Source of the DNA: Anaerolineae bacterium
Lineage (GTDB): Bacteria; Chloroflexota; Anaerolineae; Anaerolineales; UBA11858
Assembly (NCBI GenBank): GCA_011176615.1
Contig: DUEG01000002.1
Coordinates: 1 to 36,947, forward strand
Direction: 5' to 3'
DNA length: 36,947 bases
Position numbers and translations under genes: made by a program. The notes under the pieces are model-generated. The model saw nothing but the letters and a program-made list of their open reading frames with translations. It made no database searches and was not told where the DNA came from. This document shows, piece after piece, positions 1-9,386 of the stretch (position 1 is the first letter of the stretch; each line of letters opens with the position of its first letter).

Positions 1-65
1 GATACGGTCTGGTAACTTACGCCGGCGAGCTTGGCGACATCTTTTAGAGTTGTGTATTTCGCCAT
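1..65 (-). CDS. LacI-family transcriptional regulator, N-terminal fragment (runs off the window)
   Basis: Minus-strand translation from ATG at 65..63: MAKYTTLKDVAKLAGVSYQTV, a canonical LacI-type N-terminal HTH (T-[LI]-x-D-V-A-x-x-A-G-V-S-x-x-T-V). Confidence 0.9.
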   Translation of the reverse strand, partial: MAKYTTLKDVAKLAGVSYQTV

Positions 66-131
66 AGTAGGCTTTCTACTGAGCGATTGAGTAATAGAGA
101 AAGAACCAATAACAAACGAGACATTGTTAGT

Positions 132-153
132 CGAACGTTCGTGCGAACGTTCG
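132..153. promoter_or_regulatory. Putative LacI-family operator: two perfect 10-bp palindromes CGAACGTTCG separated by TG
   Basis: cgaacgttcg (132-141) tg cgaacgttcg (144-153), located just downstream of the -10 of the minus-strand promoter for the LacI gene. Confidence 0.75.
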
Positions 154-158
154 CTTCT

Positions 159-187
159 ATTAAACAGGATTTTCCCCATTTTGTCAA
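159..187 (-). promoter_or_regulatory. Sigma70-type promoter for the LacI-family gene
   Basis: On the minus strand TTGACA (187..182), 17-bp spacer, TTTAAT (164..159). Confidence 0.75.
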
Positions 188-210
188 TAGTCTTTTTTTA
201 TTTTGTCATC

Positions 211-273
211 TAAACTTCAAAAGTGGACTGTTTAAACTTGAAAAGTGGACTATATAAAGATGAAAAGACAATA
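211..273. repeat. Direct repeat array with 22-bp period (two near-identical 19-mers plus one degenerate copy)
   Basis: TAAACTTCAAAAGTGGACT (211-229), TAAACTTGAAAAGTGGACT (233-251), TAAAGATGAAAAGACAATA (255-273). Confidence 0.7.
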
Positions 274-280
274 TACATCA

Positions 281-315
281 AATAAAAAACGCCCCCGGTA
301 TCTCCGAGAGCGTTT
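281..315 (-). terminator. Rho-independent terminator of groEL
   Basis: Minus strand AAACGCTCTCGG-AGATA-CCGGGGGCGTTT (12-bp stem with G-T pairs) followed by a T-rich tract; lies just downstream of the groEL stop. Confidence 0.8.
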
Positions 316-339
316 GGCATTCCATTGACTTGTGTCAAT

Positions 340-1971
340 TTAGTATTGAGGCATTGGTGGCGGAGCGGGTTTTTCAGGTTCAGGTATGTCAGTGATCAAT
401 GCCTCAGTGGTTAGGATCATGGCTGCAATAGATGCAGCGTTCTCCAAAGCGCCCCTGGTAACTTTTGCAGGATCAATTACGCCATCTTTTATCATGTCTA
501 CATATTCCTCGGTGAGGACATTGTAGCCAATGTTTTCGTTTTTCTTTTCTGCTTGTGCACGGCGGACGTTCTCGAGGATTACAGAACCATCTTTGCCTGC
601 ATTAGCAGAGATCTTGCGCATTGGAATTTCCAGCGCTTTTTGTACGATCTTGACGCCAATCTGTGCGTCAGCGTAGTCCATCTTGAGATCATCAAGCGAT
701 TTTATAGCGTTGATCAATGCGACACCGCCACCAGGGACAATGCCGTCTTCCACAGCGGCTCTGGTTGCAGAAAGGGCATCTTCAACGCGGTGTTTCTTCT
801 CTTTTAATTCGGTCTCGGTTGCAGCACCTACGCGGATGATTGCAACACCGCCTGCTAGTTTAGCAAGTCGTTCTTGAAGTTTTTCCCTATCGTAGTCGCT
901 GGTGCTCTTTTCAATCTCGATCCGGATTTGTTCAATTCGTCCCTTGATCGCTTTAGGATCACCCTTACCGCTCACAATTGTGGTGTCATCTTTGTTAGAT
1001 ACAACTTTCTCAGCACGACCAAGATCGGCTACGGTTACGCTATCGAGTTTACGACCTAACTCTTCTGTGATTACTGTTCCACCGGTCAGAATAGCGATAT
1101 CTTGAAGTGTGGCTTTGCGTCGATCGCCAAATCCTGGTGCCTTTACTGCGAGGACGTTGATCATGCCGCGTAATTTGTTGAGCACTAATGTGGCGAGGGC
1201 TTCTCCGTCGATATCTTCAGCAATAATGACGAGATCGCGTTTACCGATTTGTACAAGTTTCTCGAGCAGGGGAACAATGTCTTGTGCTGCAGAGATTTTT
1301 TTGTCATGAAGCAAGATATAGGGTTCTTCAATACTTGCTTCCATTGCTTCAGAATCTGTGATGAAGTACGGAGAGATATAACCACGGTCAAATTGCATAC
1401 CTTCAACATACTCAGTTTCAAATTCAAGACCCTTGGATTCCTCAACGGTGATCACGCCGTCTTTACCGACTTTATCCATGACTTCTGCAATCAACTCGCC
1501 AATGGTACGGTCTTGCGCCGAAATTGAGGCAACATTACTGATTTCTTCTTTTGTTGTAACCTCAATGGCTTGTTTTTTAATGGCTTCTGAGACGGTCTTA
1601 GCGGCGGCTTCGATTCCCAACTTGAGAAGCATTGGGTTGGCGCCGGCGGCTAAGTTCTTCATTCCTTCTGTAACGATGGAATGTGCGAGAACGGTTGATG
1701 TTGTGGTTCCATCACCAGCAATATCATTTGTTTTTGTGGCGGCCTCTTTGAGCAGTTGAGCGCCCATATTCTCAAAGGGGTCCTCTAATTCAATTTCTTT
1801 TGCAACGGTAACACCGTCATGGGTGATGGTAGGACTGCCAAATTTGCGGTCCAATGCAACGTTACGACCCTTAGGCCCAAGCGTGGTCACCACAGCATTT
1901 GCCAGGATATCCATGCCTTTCTCTAGTTGTCGGCGTGCTTCTTCAGAAAATACTAACTGTTTTGCTGCCAT
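340..1971 (-). CDS. groEL: 60 kDa chaperonin GroEL
   Basis: 543 aa with hallmark motifs ([51 protein letters not shown]). C-terminus ends [14 protein letters not shown] without a GGM tail. Confidence 0.98.
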   Translation of the reverse strand: MAAKQLVFSEEARRQLEKGMDILANAVVTTLGPKGRNVALDRKFGSPTITHDGVTVAKEIELEDPFENMGAQLLKEAATKTNDIAGDGTTTSTVLAHSIVTEGMKNLAAGANPMLLKLGIEAAAKTVSEAIKKQAIEVTTKEEISNVASISAQDRTIGELIAEVMDKVGKDGVITVEESKGLEFETEYVEGMQFDRGYISPYFITDSEAMEASIEEPYILLHDKKISAAQDIVPLLEKLVQIGKRDLVIIAEDIDGEALATLVLNKLRGMINVLAVKAPGFGDRRKATLQDIAILTGGTVITEELGRKLDSVTVADLGRAEKVVSNKDDTTIVSGKGDPKAIKGRIEQIRIEIEKSTSDYDREKLQERLAKLAGGVAIIRVGAATETELKEKKHRVEDALSATRAAVEDGIVPGGGVALINAIKSLDDLKMDYADAQIGVKIVQKALEIPMRKISANAGKDGSVILENVRRAQAEKKNENIGYNVLTEEYVDMIKDGVIDPAKVTRGALENAASIAAMILTTEALITDIPEPEKPAPPPMPQY

Positions 1972-2032
1972 AAAACATCACTCTCCTTATGTATGAATGA
2001 ATTTCATAAAATAACTAACTAACATTACCTTT

Positions 2033-2059
2033 TTAGCACTCATATAATTTGAGTGCTAA
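2033..2059 (-). promoter_or_regulatory. CIRCE element (HrcA operator) upstream of groEL
   Basis: Perfect TTAGCACTC-N9-GAGTGCTAA. Confidence 0.97.
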
Positions 2060-2071
2060 AGAACGTTTGAA

Positions 2072-2100
2072 ATAATACCCTCGTTCTAGGGGAAAGTCAA
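2072..2100 (-). promoter_or_regulatory. groEL sigma70-type promoter
   Basis: Minus strand TTGACT (2100..2095), 17-bp spacer, TATTAT (2077..2072), directly upstream of CIRCE. Confidence 0.85.
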
Positions 2101-2211
2101 GATAACGCTTAGGCATTGTTGAAGAATTCTAATAAAACTCTGATATTTCTCATTGAGACCTTGTTTTATATTCCCCCTTGCCATATTTAGGAATATGTAA
2201 ATTAGAGGGTT

Positions 2212-3588
2212 CTAAGGTAAGGGTGTTTCCTCAATAAGGTGGCAAATTGCTTCGTTTTCAGCAACAATACCCATCAAACCCGGATCCCCAGAGTATGCCG
2301 ACTTTACTTGCTCGAGCACATCCAGTGCTTCAGGACAGTAGTTTTGTTGTGGGCGACTGAGGGCGGCAAGTACAGAGCCATATTGTGCGTAGTAATAGGC
2401 GACTTCATAGTTTGTTAATGCTAGACCTTTAACTGATTCTTTCAATTCAATTGTATTTCCTGGAATCAAGTCATCCAAAATACCTTTGGCTTCTTCGATA
2501 GAACAACCACGCACAGCGCATTTTAGGACGAGTAACGCGCTTTCATAATTGCGTGCTTTTGTGTAAATGATGCCTAACTGTCCGTAGGTGTTGGCATTTG
2601 TCGGATCAAGACTGAGCGCTTTCTCAGCATTGATTGCTGCAATGAAGAATTGACCTGTACGCGAATAAGTCTTTGCAATCCCAATATACGGAATTGGATC
2701 TTGTATACCATTAGCCTTGTTAATGGAAACTGCTTTATTGAAATATTCCAAAGCGCGGTCATATACCTTCAATTCACGATAGATCACTCCTATTCGGATG
2801 TATAGAAAGGTCAGATTAGGATTGATCTCGGCTGCTTTTTCATATTCTTCTATTGCAACCCGGTATTGACCGAATGATTCCATGACGGTTGCATAAACCC
2901 GATGGGTATCCATTACTGTCGGTGCGAGTTCGACTGCTTGCCGCGCGTATTGTTCTGCCTGAGAGTATTTCTGACGGTCTAGGAGTACTTCAGCATAATA
3001 AGCAAGTCCAAGATAGTTGTTTGGGTCAAGGTTGTAGGCGTAAGCAGCCGCTTGCTCGGCTTGAATCAACCATGTCTCAATCTGATTTTGGTCAGATGCG
3101 ACGGATGCGCTCCAGTCCAGTACTAAAGCATAGATGGCTTGGATGGTGCTGTCATCCGGTTCTATTGCTAAAGCCTTGTCGATGGCTTGACGCGCTTCTT
3201 CCATGCGCGCAATACGATCCTCTTGGGTTGATAAAAGGGTGGAAGAGTAAGTTAATAGACGGGCAAGTTCAGCCCATGCTTCAGCATTTTGGGTATCAAT
3301 TGCAAGGGCTTCTCGATAGGCGTCAATTGCATCAGGTTCTGTTGGGTCGTCAATCTTGCCTGCATTGAAAAACGCTTGTGCCTCATTAAGGTATGACTTG
3401 GCAGTTCGAGTGGCTGTAGGAGTTGGGAGGAAAAGTGGTTTGATCAAATTTCCCGGTTCAGAACCAATTTCATGAACAAGCCAAATACTGCCAGCGATGA
3501 GTATTAAAAGGAATAGAATACGAAATGGATTGCTGTGAGGCCCTTTCCGCGAAAAAGTTGGTCGCTTGCCAGTTAAATTTCTGTCCAT
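2212..3588 (-). CDS. Membrane-anchored TPR-repeat protein
   Basis: 458 aa; N-terminal TM segment (ILFLLILIAGSIWLV), Pro/Thr linker, then multiple TPR-like repeats (AEAWAELARLLTYS, YSQAEQYARQAVELAP, YDRALEYFNKAVSI). Confidence 0.85.
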   Translation of the reverse strand: MDRNLTGKRPTFSRKGPHSNPFRILFLLILIAGSIWLVHEIGSEPGNLIKPLFLPTPTATRTAKSYLNEAQAFFNAGKIDDPTEPDAIDAYREALAIDTQNAEAWAELARLLTYSSTLLSTQEDRIARMEEARQAIDKALAIEPDDSTIQAIYALVLDWSASVASDQNQIETWLIQAEQAAAYAYNLDPNNYLGLAYYAEVLLDRQKYSQAEQYARQAVELAPTVMDTHRVYATVMESFGQYRVAIEEYEKAAEINPNLTFLYIRIGVIYRELKVYDRALEYFNKAVSINKANGIQDPIPYIGIAKTYSRTGQFFIAAINAEKALSLDPTNANTYGQLGIIYTKARNYESALLVLKCAVRGCSIEEAKGILDDLIPGNTIELKESVKGLALTNYEVAYYYAQYGSVLAALSRPQQNYCPEALDVLEQVKSAYSGDPGLMGIVAENEAICHLIEETPLP

Positions 3589-3655
3589 ATCATTTGATTA
3601 CTAGATGCCTTTGTTCTCATTCCTGCTATCTTAAATACTTATTGTGATATATCTA

Positions 3656-4897
3656 CTATGGAGTGGGGGTAGATTCTTCTGGGGAAGGCGTTGCATCTAG
3701 GTTTTCTTGGCAAAGTTTTAACCCCTCTTGTGCGTTGTAAGTGGCTAAATCATCGTTTGGGACAACACTGAGCATTGCCTGAAAGATTGGCACGGCTTCG
3801 TTGCAGCGATTCTGACGTGCGAGGGTTAGTCCGTAGGTAGAATAAAATTCAATTGTGCGTACGTTGTAATCCAAGGGCGTCCCCTTAACTATTTTGCCAT
3901 CACTGGTTACGCCGCCTTTGATTGCAAGCGCTAATTCATCAATTGCATCGTTTGGACTACCTGCCTTTGCAAGGGCAACGCCCAAATTGCCGTGAAAACG
4001 GGGATTCGTCGGATCATCTTTGACGGCTTCCTCAGCATATTCAGCCGCTCTAGAGTATTCGCCTTCTGTAAAATAAACCCGGGAAATCTCGTAATCGGGT
4101 GTAGGATCAGACGGGTTAAGTGCATTCGCTTGATTAAATGATTCTACCGCTTGATCGTATTCGTTAACGGCATAATAACAATACCCTAGCATGAGATACA
4201 AATTTGGTATTTTACCGTTGATTGAAAGGGCTACTTTGTATTCCTTAATCGCTTCCTCGTAATTGCTCGTCCAATAGAGGACATACCCCCGTGCTCGATG
4301 CACTTCCAGGGAATCTGGGTCGAGAGACTCGGCTGTTCTGGATTCTTGGATTGCATCATCGATGAAATCGTAGTCGCCCTTGTCAATTAATATCTCAGCG
4401 TAAATAGCATGGGCAACAGCATTGTTTGAATCGAGTTCAAGTGCGCGCTTAATTGAAGCCTCTGCGTTTAATAAATCTCCCTGAAAATCCAAAGCCCATG
4501 CGCGCATGGCATAGCCCATGGGATTGTCAGGATTCATCAACAGTCCAAGTTCAGCGCTTTCTTGAGCATCTTCATAATGACCAGCAAAGATTTGTACGCG
4601 AGCAAGTTCAATATAAAGGCTTGCGTCTTCTGGTTGAGCCTGGATAGCCTGTTTATAGGCATCGATTGCTTGTAGGAGTTTTCCATCCTCATAATATGCT
4701 TTTGCTTCGTTGGTGTATGACTCCGGATTGCGGGTTGGGGTAGGGGTATCGATGAATAAGGGCGGGGTAGCGGGAACGACAACACGGTTGAGGTATATAA
4801 AGCCAGCGATGAGTATTAATAAGAATAATATACGCCAGAGGCTGGAGCGTTTCCGACGCTTTTTGGTCATTTTCCATTTGCTTCCGCGTAAATACAT
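3656..4897 (-). CDS. Membrane-anchored TPR-repeat protein, paralog of the adjacent gene
   Basis: 413 aa; near-identical TM segment (ILFLLILIAGFIYLN), TPTPTRNPESY linker and TPR repeats (YEEAIKEYKVALSINGKIPNLYLMLGYCYYAVNEYDQAVESFNQANALNP). Start may be 4897 (leaderless) or 4870. Confidence 0.85.
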   Translation of the reverse strand: MYLRGSKWKMTKKRRKRSSLWRILFLLILIAGFIYLNRVVVPATPPLFIDTPTPTRNPESYTNEAKAYYEDGKLLQAIDAYKQAIQAQPEDASLYIELARVQIFAGHYEDAQESAELGLLMNPDNPMGYAMRAWALDFQGDLLNAEASIKRALELDSNNAVAHAIYAEILIDKGDYDFIDDAIQESRTAESLDPDSLEVHRARGYVLYWTSNYEEAIKEYKVALSINGKIPNLYLMLGYCYYAVNEYDQAVESFNQANALNPSDPTPDYEISRVYFTEGEYSRAAEYAEEAVKDDPTNPRFHGNLGVALAKAGSPNDAIDELALAIKGGVTSDGKIVKGTPLDYNVRTIEFYSTYGLTLARQNRCNEAVPIFQAMLSVVPNDDLATYNAQEGLKLCQENLDATPSPEESTPTP

Positions 4898-4903
4898 GTC
4901 ATC

Positions 4904-4933
4904 ATCTTACCACTCTCTTAAAAAAGGCGTCAA
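4904..4933 (-). promoter_or_regulatory. Promoter of the TPR gene at 3656..4897
   Basis: Minus strand TTGACG (4933..4928), 18-bp spacer, TAAGAT (4909..4904), only 6 nt before the ATG at 4897. Confidence 0.65.
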
Positions 4934-5041
4934 GACAGAAGCGGCAGTTACCTTCTCTTAGGATATGGGGAAATTTGCTTGAAAACTTGAATTGGTTAGA
5001 CAGGATTTGTTTATTAGTGGAAAAAATTTTTCTTTAATTGC

Positions 5042-5070
5042 TTGCGATTTTGCGCGCTTCCGGCTAGAAT
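5042..5070 (+). promoter_or_regulatory. Candidate trmD promoter
   Basis: TTGCGA (5042-5047), 17-bp spacer, TAGAAT (5065-5070), only 6 nt before the ATG at 5077. Confidence 0.55.
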
Positions 5071-5076
5071 GGATGT

Positions 5077-5835
5077 ATGCGTTTTGAGATATTCACCCTT
5101 TTCCCAGAAGTTTTTTCTCCATATTTAGAGAGCAGTATTATTCAAAAGGCTCAAGATCTAGAATTGGTTGAGTTTCATCTCCATAATATACGCAAATGGG
5201 CAATCGATAAACATCATATCACTGATGATGAGCCTTATGGGGGCGGGGGAGGAATGGTGATGAAACCGGAACCAATCTTCGCGGCTGTTGAGGATATTCT
5301 GGGTTCCCCACCAGATTGCCCTGTGATTTTACTGACACCCCAAGGTCGGTTGTTTACCCAAGAGATTGCATGGGAGTTATCTCAGTACCCCCATATTGGA
5401 TTACTTGCCGGGCGGTATGAGGGTGTGGATGAAAGAGTACGAAAACACCTTGTAAGCGATGAAATATCAATAGGCGATTATGTCCTTACTGGCGGGGAAT
5501 TGCCCGCCCTTGTGGTTTTGGATGCTATTATTCGTTTGCTTCCGGGTGTTTTGGGTGACCCGATGGCACCGTTGAAAGACTCACATGCTAATGGTTTGTT
5601 GGAATATCCCCATTACACACGCCCTTCAACCTTCCGAGGATGGAGCGTACCAGAAATTCTACGTTCCGGGAATCATGCAGAAATCGCTCGCTGGCGCAGG
5701 GCGCAAGCTTTAAAGCGGACATGGCAACGACGTCCAGACTTGCTGAAAGGTGCAGAATTAAGCGCAGAGGATAAGGAATTTTTGAGCAATCTAGATGAGA
5801 TCAAAGACGAAGATAAAGATGACCGCGGAGCGTGA
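5077..5835 (+). CDS. trmD: tRNA (guanine-N1-)-methyltransferase TrmD
   Basis: 252 aa; [63 protein letters not shown], and [35 protein letters not shown]. Confidence 0.97.
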   Translation: MRFEIFTLFPEVFSPYLESSIIQKAQDLELVEFHLHNIRKWAIDKHHITDDEPYGGGGGMVMKPEPIFAAVEDILGSPPDCPVILLTPQGRLFTQEIAWELSQYPHIGLLAGRYEGVDERVRKHLVSDEISIGDYVLTGGELPALVVLDAIIRLLPGVLGDPMAPLKDSHANGLLEYPHYTRPSTFRGWSVPEILRSGNHAEIARWRRAQALKRTWQRRPDLLKGAELSAEDKEFLSNLDEIKDEDKDDRGA

Positions 5836-5899
5836 ATTCACTTCCCATTAACCATTCGGTTCTCTAATAACCCAAATCTATTCTTGAAAAGGACCTGAT

Positions 5900-7189
5900 A
5901 TGAAATTTAGTTATGGCAAAATATTTCTTCTTGGTTTTGGTTTTTTTGGCGTAAGCGTTATCTGGGGCATATATAATGCGTTTGTTCCAATCTTCTTGGC
6001 TGATAAGTTTGACCTTGCCCCAGCCGTGATTGGATTCTTTATGACCTTGGATAATATTGCCGCGCTTCTCATTCAACCACCCGTTGGCGCATGGTCAGAT
6101 CGACTGCGAACGCCAATCGGCAGGCGCATGCCATTCATTTTGATAGGCGCGCCAATTGGGGCAGTGGCATTTGGGTTGATACCGATCGTATCTGTACTGC
6201 CTCTGTTTGTTGCTTGTACGACAACGCTGCTTTTAAGTATGGCGTTATGGCGAACCCCCGTGGTTGCATTGATGCCTGATATTACTCCCTCTCCAAAGAG
6301 ATCTCAGGCAAACGGTATCATCAATTTTATGGGGGGTGTCGGCGCGATTATCTCGTTTCTTGGTGGTTCCGCACTCTATAGACTTAACCATAACTTTCCA
6401 TTTTGGATGGGGTCCGCTTTGGTGATACTTGCTGCAATTCTTGTTTTTGTTTTTATCCGTGAGCCGAAAGAATATGAAAAAAGCGAGGAGCAACCCAAGA
6501 TGCTCGCAAGTTTGATGGAAATTGTCCATGATGAAGAACGTAGTGCTTTCCGTATTTTTATGGCGATTTTCTTCTGGTTCTTGGGCTATTCAGCCATTGA
6601 GGCCTTTTTCACGCTGTACGCACGTAATCATCTTGGATTAAATGAAGCGGATGGTACGCGCTTATTAGGACAACTTTCGCTCATCTTTGTTCTTTTTGCG
6701 TTACCGTCAGGCGCTGTTGGCGGAAAATTTGGTAGGAAAATAACGATTATAATAGGCATTGTTCTGATGAGTGCGGTAATGATCACAATGTTTTTTACGC
6801 CTCCAAGTGTACTCACGATTTCTTTAGCAAAAGCGCCGATATTAGGAGACATACCCGTAATCGGAGCGCTGTTGATGGTGGCAGGCGGTGCATGGGCATT
6901 GATTAACATTAATTCGCTTCCGATGGTTGTGGATATGACTGACGCTGTTAAATTGGGGACTTATACGGGTTTATATTACCTTTTCTCGACATTGTCAGCA
7001 ATTGTAGGACCGAACATTAACGGTTTGATTATTCAGTTAACAGGGAGAAACTATAATTCAATGATGATTGTGGCGCCCTTTTTCATGTTTGTGGCTTTGA
7101 TTATGATGCTCGGGGTGAAACGAGGCGAGGCAGTGCCGGTGATGGATATTCCCGTTGGATTGGCGGAGCAATCTATCTCTATAGAATAA
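5900..7189 (+). CDS. MFS transporter (GPH/SLC45-like)
   Basis: 429 aa with about 12 hydrophobic segments and the MFS signature GAWSDRLRTPIGRRMPFILIGAP. Confidence 0.85.
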   Translation: MKFSYGKIFLLGFGFFGVSVIWGIYNAFVPIFLADKFDLAPAVIGFFMTLDNIAALLIQPPVGAWSDRLRTPIGRRMPFILIGAPIGAVAFGLIPIVSVLPLFVACTTTLLLSMALWRTPVVALMPDITPSPKRSQANGIINFMGGVGAIISFLGGSALYRLNHNFPFWMGSALVILAAILVFVFIREPKEYEKSEEQPKMLASLMEIVHDEERSAFRIFMAIFFWFLGYSAIEAFFTLYARNHLGLNEADGTRLLGQLSLIFVLFALPSGAVGGKFGRKITIIIGIVLMSAVMITMFFTPPSVLTISLAKAPILGDIPVIGALLMVAGGAWALININSLPMVVDMTDAVKLGTYTGLYYLFSTLSAIVGPNINGLIIQLTGRNYNSMMIVAPFFMFVALIMMLGVKRGEAVPVMDIPVGLAEQSISIE

Positions 7190-7201
7190 CGGCAAGTAGT
7201 G

Positions 7202-7230
7202 AAAAGATCTATCGGATCTTGCTTTGTTTT
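7202..7230 (+). terminator. Possible weak terminator after the MFS gene
   Basis: AAGATC-TATCG-GATCTT hairpin followed by gctttgtttt. Confidence 0.45.
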
Positions 7231-7529
7231 CAATGATTTTCGTTGGGAACCTGTTTGTGGAGGCAAGGGCTATCTAGTCACTAAAACAGATTAGCGTGGG
7301 CAAATACAGCGTTTAGGTCTTTTGGCGCGATTCCTGGCGCTTTATTATGCTGAATGCACGGGAATGAGCGGAATTCGTGGTGCAATATCTTTGTCGTTTT
7401 TATGTGTTTTTGGGTGAGCATCATTTTTGCGGATGGATAAGATTCATGGGTTAAGGCGGGATGATAATGGACGAATGGGGGGTTTTGTTAATTTCATATT
7501 AGAAAGGAACAGCGAGTGAGGATGGTTTC

Positions 7530-7558
7530 TTGACGTGCGTTATACTGCGTGGTATCAT
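7530..7558 (+). promoter_or_regulatory. Sigma70-type promoter of the hrcA operon
   Basis: TTGACG (7530-7535), 17-bp spacer, TATCAT (7553-7558), directly upstream of CIRCE. Confidence 0.85.
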
Positions 7559-7572
7559 CGTATCCGGGTTTT

Positions 7573-7599
7573 TTAGCACTCTATTAGCGTGAGTGCTAA
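7573..7599 (+). promoter_or_regulatory. CIRCE element upstream of hrcA
   Basis: Perfect TTAGCACTC-N9-GAGTGCTAA. Confidence 0.97.
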
Positions 7600-7629
7600 A
7601 AGGCATGCTGGAGTATGTAAGAAATAACT

Positions 7630-8682
7630 ATGGGTAACTTAACTGAAAGACAGAAATTCATCCTGGCTTTGATTATTAGGGAATATATTGATTCGGCTCA
7701 GCCTGTAGGATCATTGCGTCTGGTCAAGCGATATAAATTAGATGTTAGTTCAGCGACAGTGCGGAATGAGATGGCTGTCTTGACAGAGGCAGGCTATTTA
7801 AAGCAGCCTCATACCTCTGCTGGACGTATCCCTACGGAGGAAGGTTACCGTTATTTTGTAAGCCAATTGATGGGGCAAACTGACTTGCCAATTGAAATCC
7901 AAAGGACGATTCAACATCAGTTCTACCAAGCGCAGTCAGATGTGGATCAATGGATGCGCTTAGCAGCCTCTGTATTAGCGCATCAGGCTCAAGGCGCCTC
8001 TGTAGTTACTTCATTACATCCAGCCCGCGCTCGGCTGAAACACATAGAATTGATTGAGACGAGGGGTAGACAGGTGCTCATGGTCTTGGTATTGGACGGC
8101 GGAGAAGTGCGTCAGCAAGTGCTGGTGCTTTCTGAACCTGTGGCTCAAGATAAACTTAGTTTCGTAGCAAATTGGCTGAATCAAGTTGGAGAGGGGTTGG
8201 ATGCTGTTAGTCTCAAGGCTTTACACAACTTAGAGAACGATGCTCTGAAGAAAGACATCATTGTGCTTACAGCTGAGGAGATGAGTAAATCCGACGCTGT
8301 CCTGGCAGGAGAAATATATCATGATGGGTTAACAAACGTGCTTTCTGAGCCAGAATTTACAGAACCTGGACGAGCACGGCGGGCGTTACGCTTGTTAGAG
8401 GAGCGCTCTTTTCTTGAAGATATCCTTACACATACTGTTTTATCGTCTAAGGTTGGGGGCGTTCATGTTTTAATTGGCGGCGAGAGTACTTGGGAGGATC
8501 TGGAGGATTGCTCTGTTATCCTTTCCCGGTATGGCGTTCCTGGTGTGGCAACAGGTGCCGTAGGCGTTTTAGGACCACAGCGAATGCCATATGCGCACAC
8601 AATATCAACAGTGCGCTTCGTATCAAATTTATTGAGTGATTTAGTGATAGAAACCCTAACGGATATAGAAGAAAAAGAATAA
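7630..8682 (+). CDS. hrcA: Heat-inducible transcription repressor HrcA
   Basis: 350 aa; LTERQKFILALIIREYIDSAQPVGSLRLVKRYKLDVSSATVRNEMAVLTEAGYLKQPHTSAGRIPTEEGYRYFV. Confidence 0.97.
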   Translation: MGNLTERQKFILALIIREYIDSAQPVGSLRLVKRYKLDVSSATVRNEMAVLTEAGYLKQPHTSAGRIPTEEGYRYFVSQLMGQTDLPIEIQRTIQHQFYQAQSDVDQWMRLAASVLAHQAQGASVVTSLHPARARLKHIELIETRGRQVLMVLVLDGGEVRQQVLVLSEPVAQDKLSFVANWLNQVGEGLDAVSLKALHNLENDALKKDIIVLTAEEMSKSDAVLAGEIYHDGLTNVLSEPEFTEPGRARRALRLLEERSFLEDILTHTVLSSKVGGVHVLIGGESTWEDLEDCSVILSRYGVPGVATGAVGVLGPQRMPYAHTISTVRFVSNLLSDLVIETLTDIEEKE

Positions 8683-8684
8683 CT

Positions 8685-9317
8685 ATGACAAAAGAAAACA
8701 ACAAACACAAAAAAAACCAACATGTAGAGGATGAAATTAACAACCATATTGATGAGGAAGAAATTATTGAAGTGGAAGGGGTCGAGGTTGAACCTTCTTT
8801 TGAAGAATCAATTGAAACCGAAGAGCAAATTGAAGAGGAGACAATTCCCGAGGATATAGAAAAATTGAAATCTGCTCTGCACGAGGCTCATTTAAAATCA
8901 GGAGAATATCTAGATGGTTGGCAACGCGCGCGGGCAGAGTTTATTAATTACAAGAAAAGGGTTGAGCGTGACCGGCAACAAAGGCAACAAGAAGCCGTTG
9001 GGTCAATCGTATTAAAGATTTTACCCGTGGTGGATGACATTGAGCGAGCCCTTAAAAGTCGTCCTCAAGACGGAAATGGTGCCGAATGGGCTGAAGGGAT
9101 TGATTTAATTTACAAGAAATTGCAATCAATACTTGAAGCAGAAGGTGTAAAACCAATGAATGCTTTGGGAGAGGTGTTTGATCCTAATCTTCATGAGGCG
9201 ATTGCACAAGTACCCAGTGACGACTACGAAAGTGGTCGAATTATCGAAGTCCTCCAGCAAGGGTACTATCTAGGGGATCGAGTCCTTCGCCCAGCACTGG
9301 TGCGAGTTGCAGCATAG
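8685..9317 (+). CDS. grpE: Nucleotide exchange factor GrpE
   Basis: 210 aa; acidic N-terminus, RARAEFINYKKRVERDRQQ, LKILPVVDDIERAL, VFDPNLHEAIAQVPS. Starts 2 nt after the hrcA stop. Confidence 0.96.
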   Translation: MTKENNKHKKNQHVEDEINNHIDEEEIIEVEGVEVEPSFEESIETEEQIEEETIPEDIEKLKSALHEAHLKSGEYLDGWQRARAEFINYKKRVERDRQQRQQEAVGSIVLKILPVVDDIERALKSRPQDGNGAEWAEGIDLIYKKLQSILEAEGVKPMNALGEVFDPNLHEAIAQVPSDDYESGRIIEVLQQGYYLGDRVLRPALVRVAA

Positions 9318-9386
9318 CCCTTTTATTAGGGTTCTGAAAACACGAAATATTATAAAATTGATAAATTATCTTGGAGGAACGAAATA

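Noticed and set aside
553-1759. Several plus-strand ORFs of 61-108 aa inside groEL
   Set aside because: All overlap groEL on the opposite strand and lack any protein-family features.
2889-3368. 159-aa plus-strand ORF opposite the TPR gene
   Set aside because: Lies antisense to a well-supported TPR gene; composition atypical; no RBS or family signature.
7260-7529. Long gap between MFS and hrcA considered as a degraded gene or ncRNA
   Set aside because: No convincing ORF, family signature or stable fold seen; only the hrcA promoter/CIRCE at the 3' end is supported.
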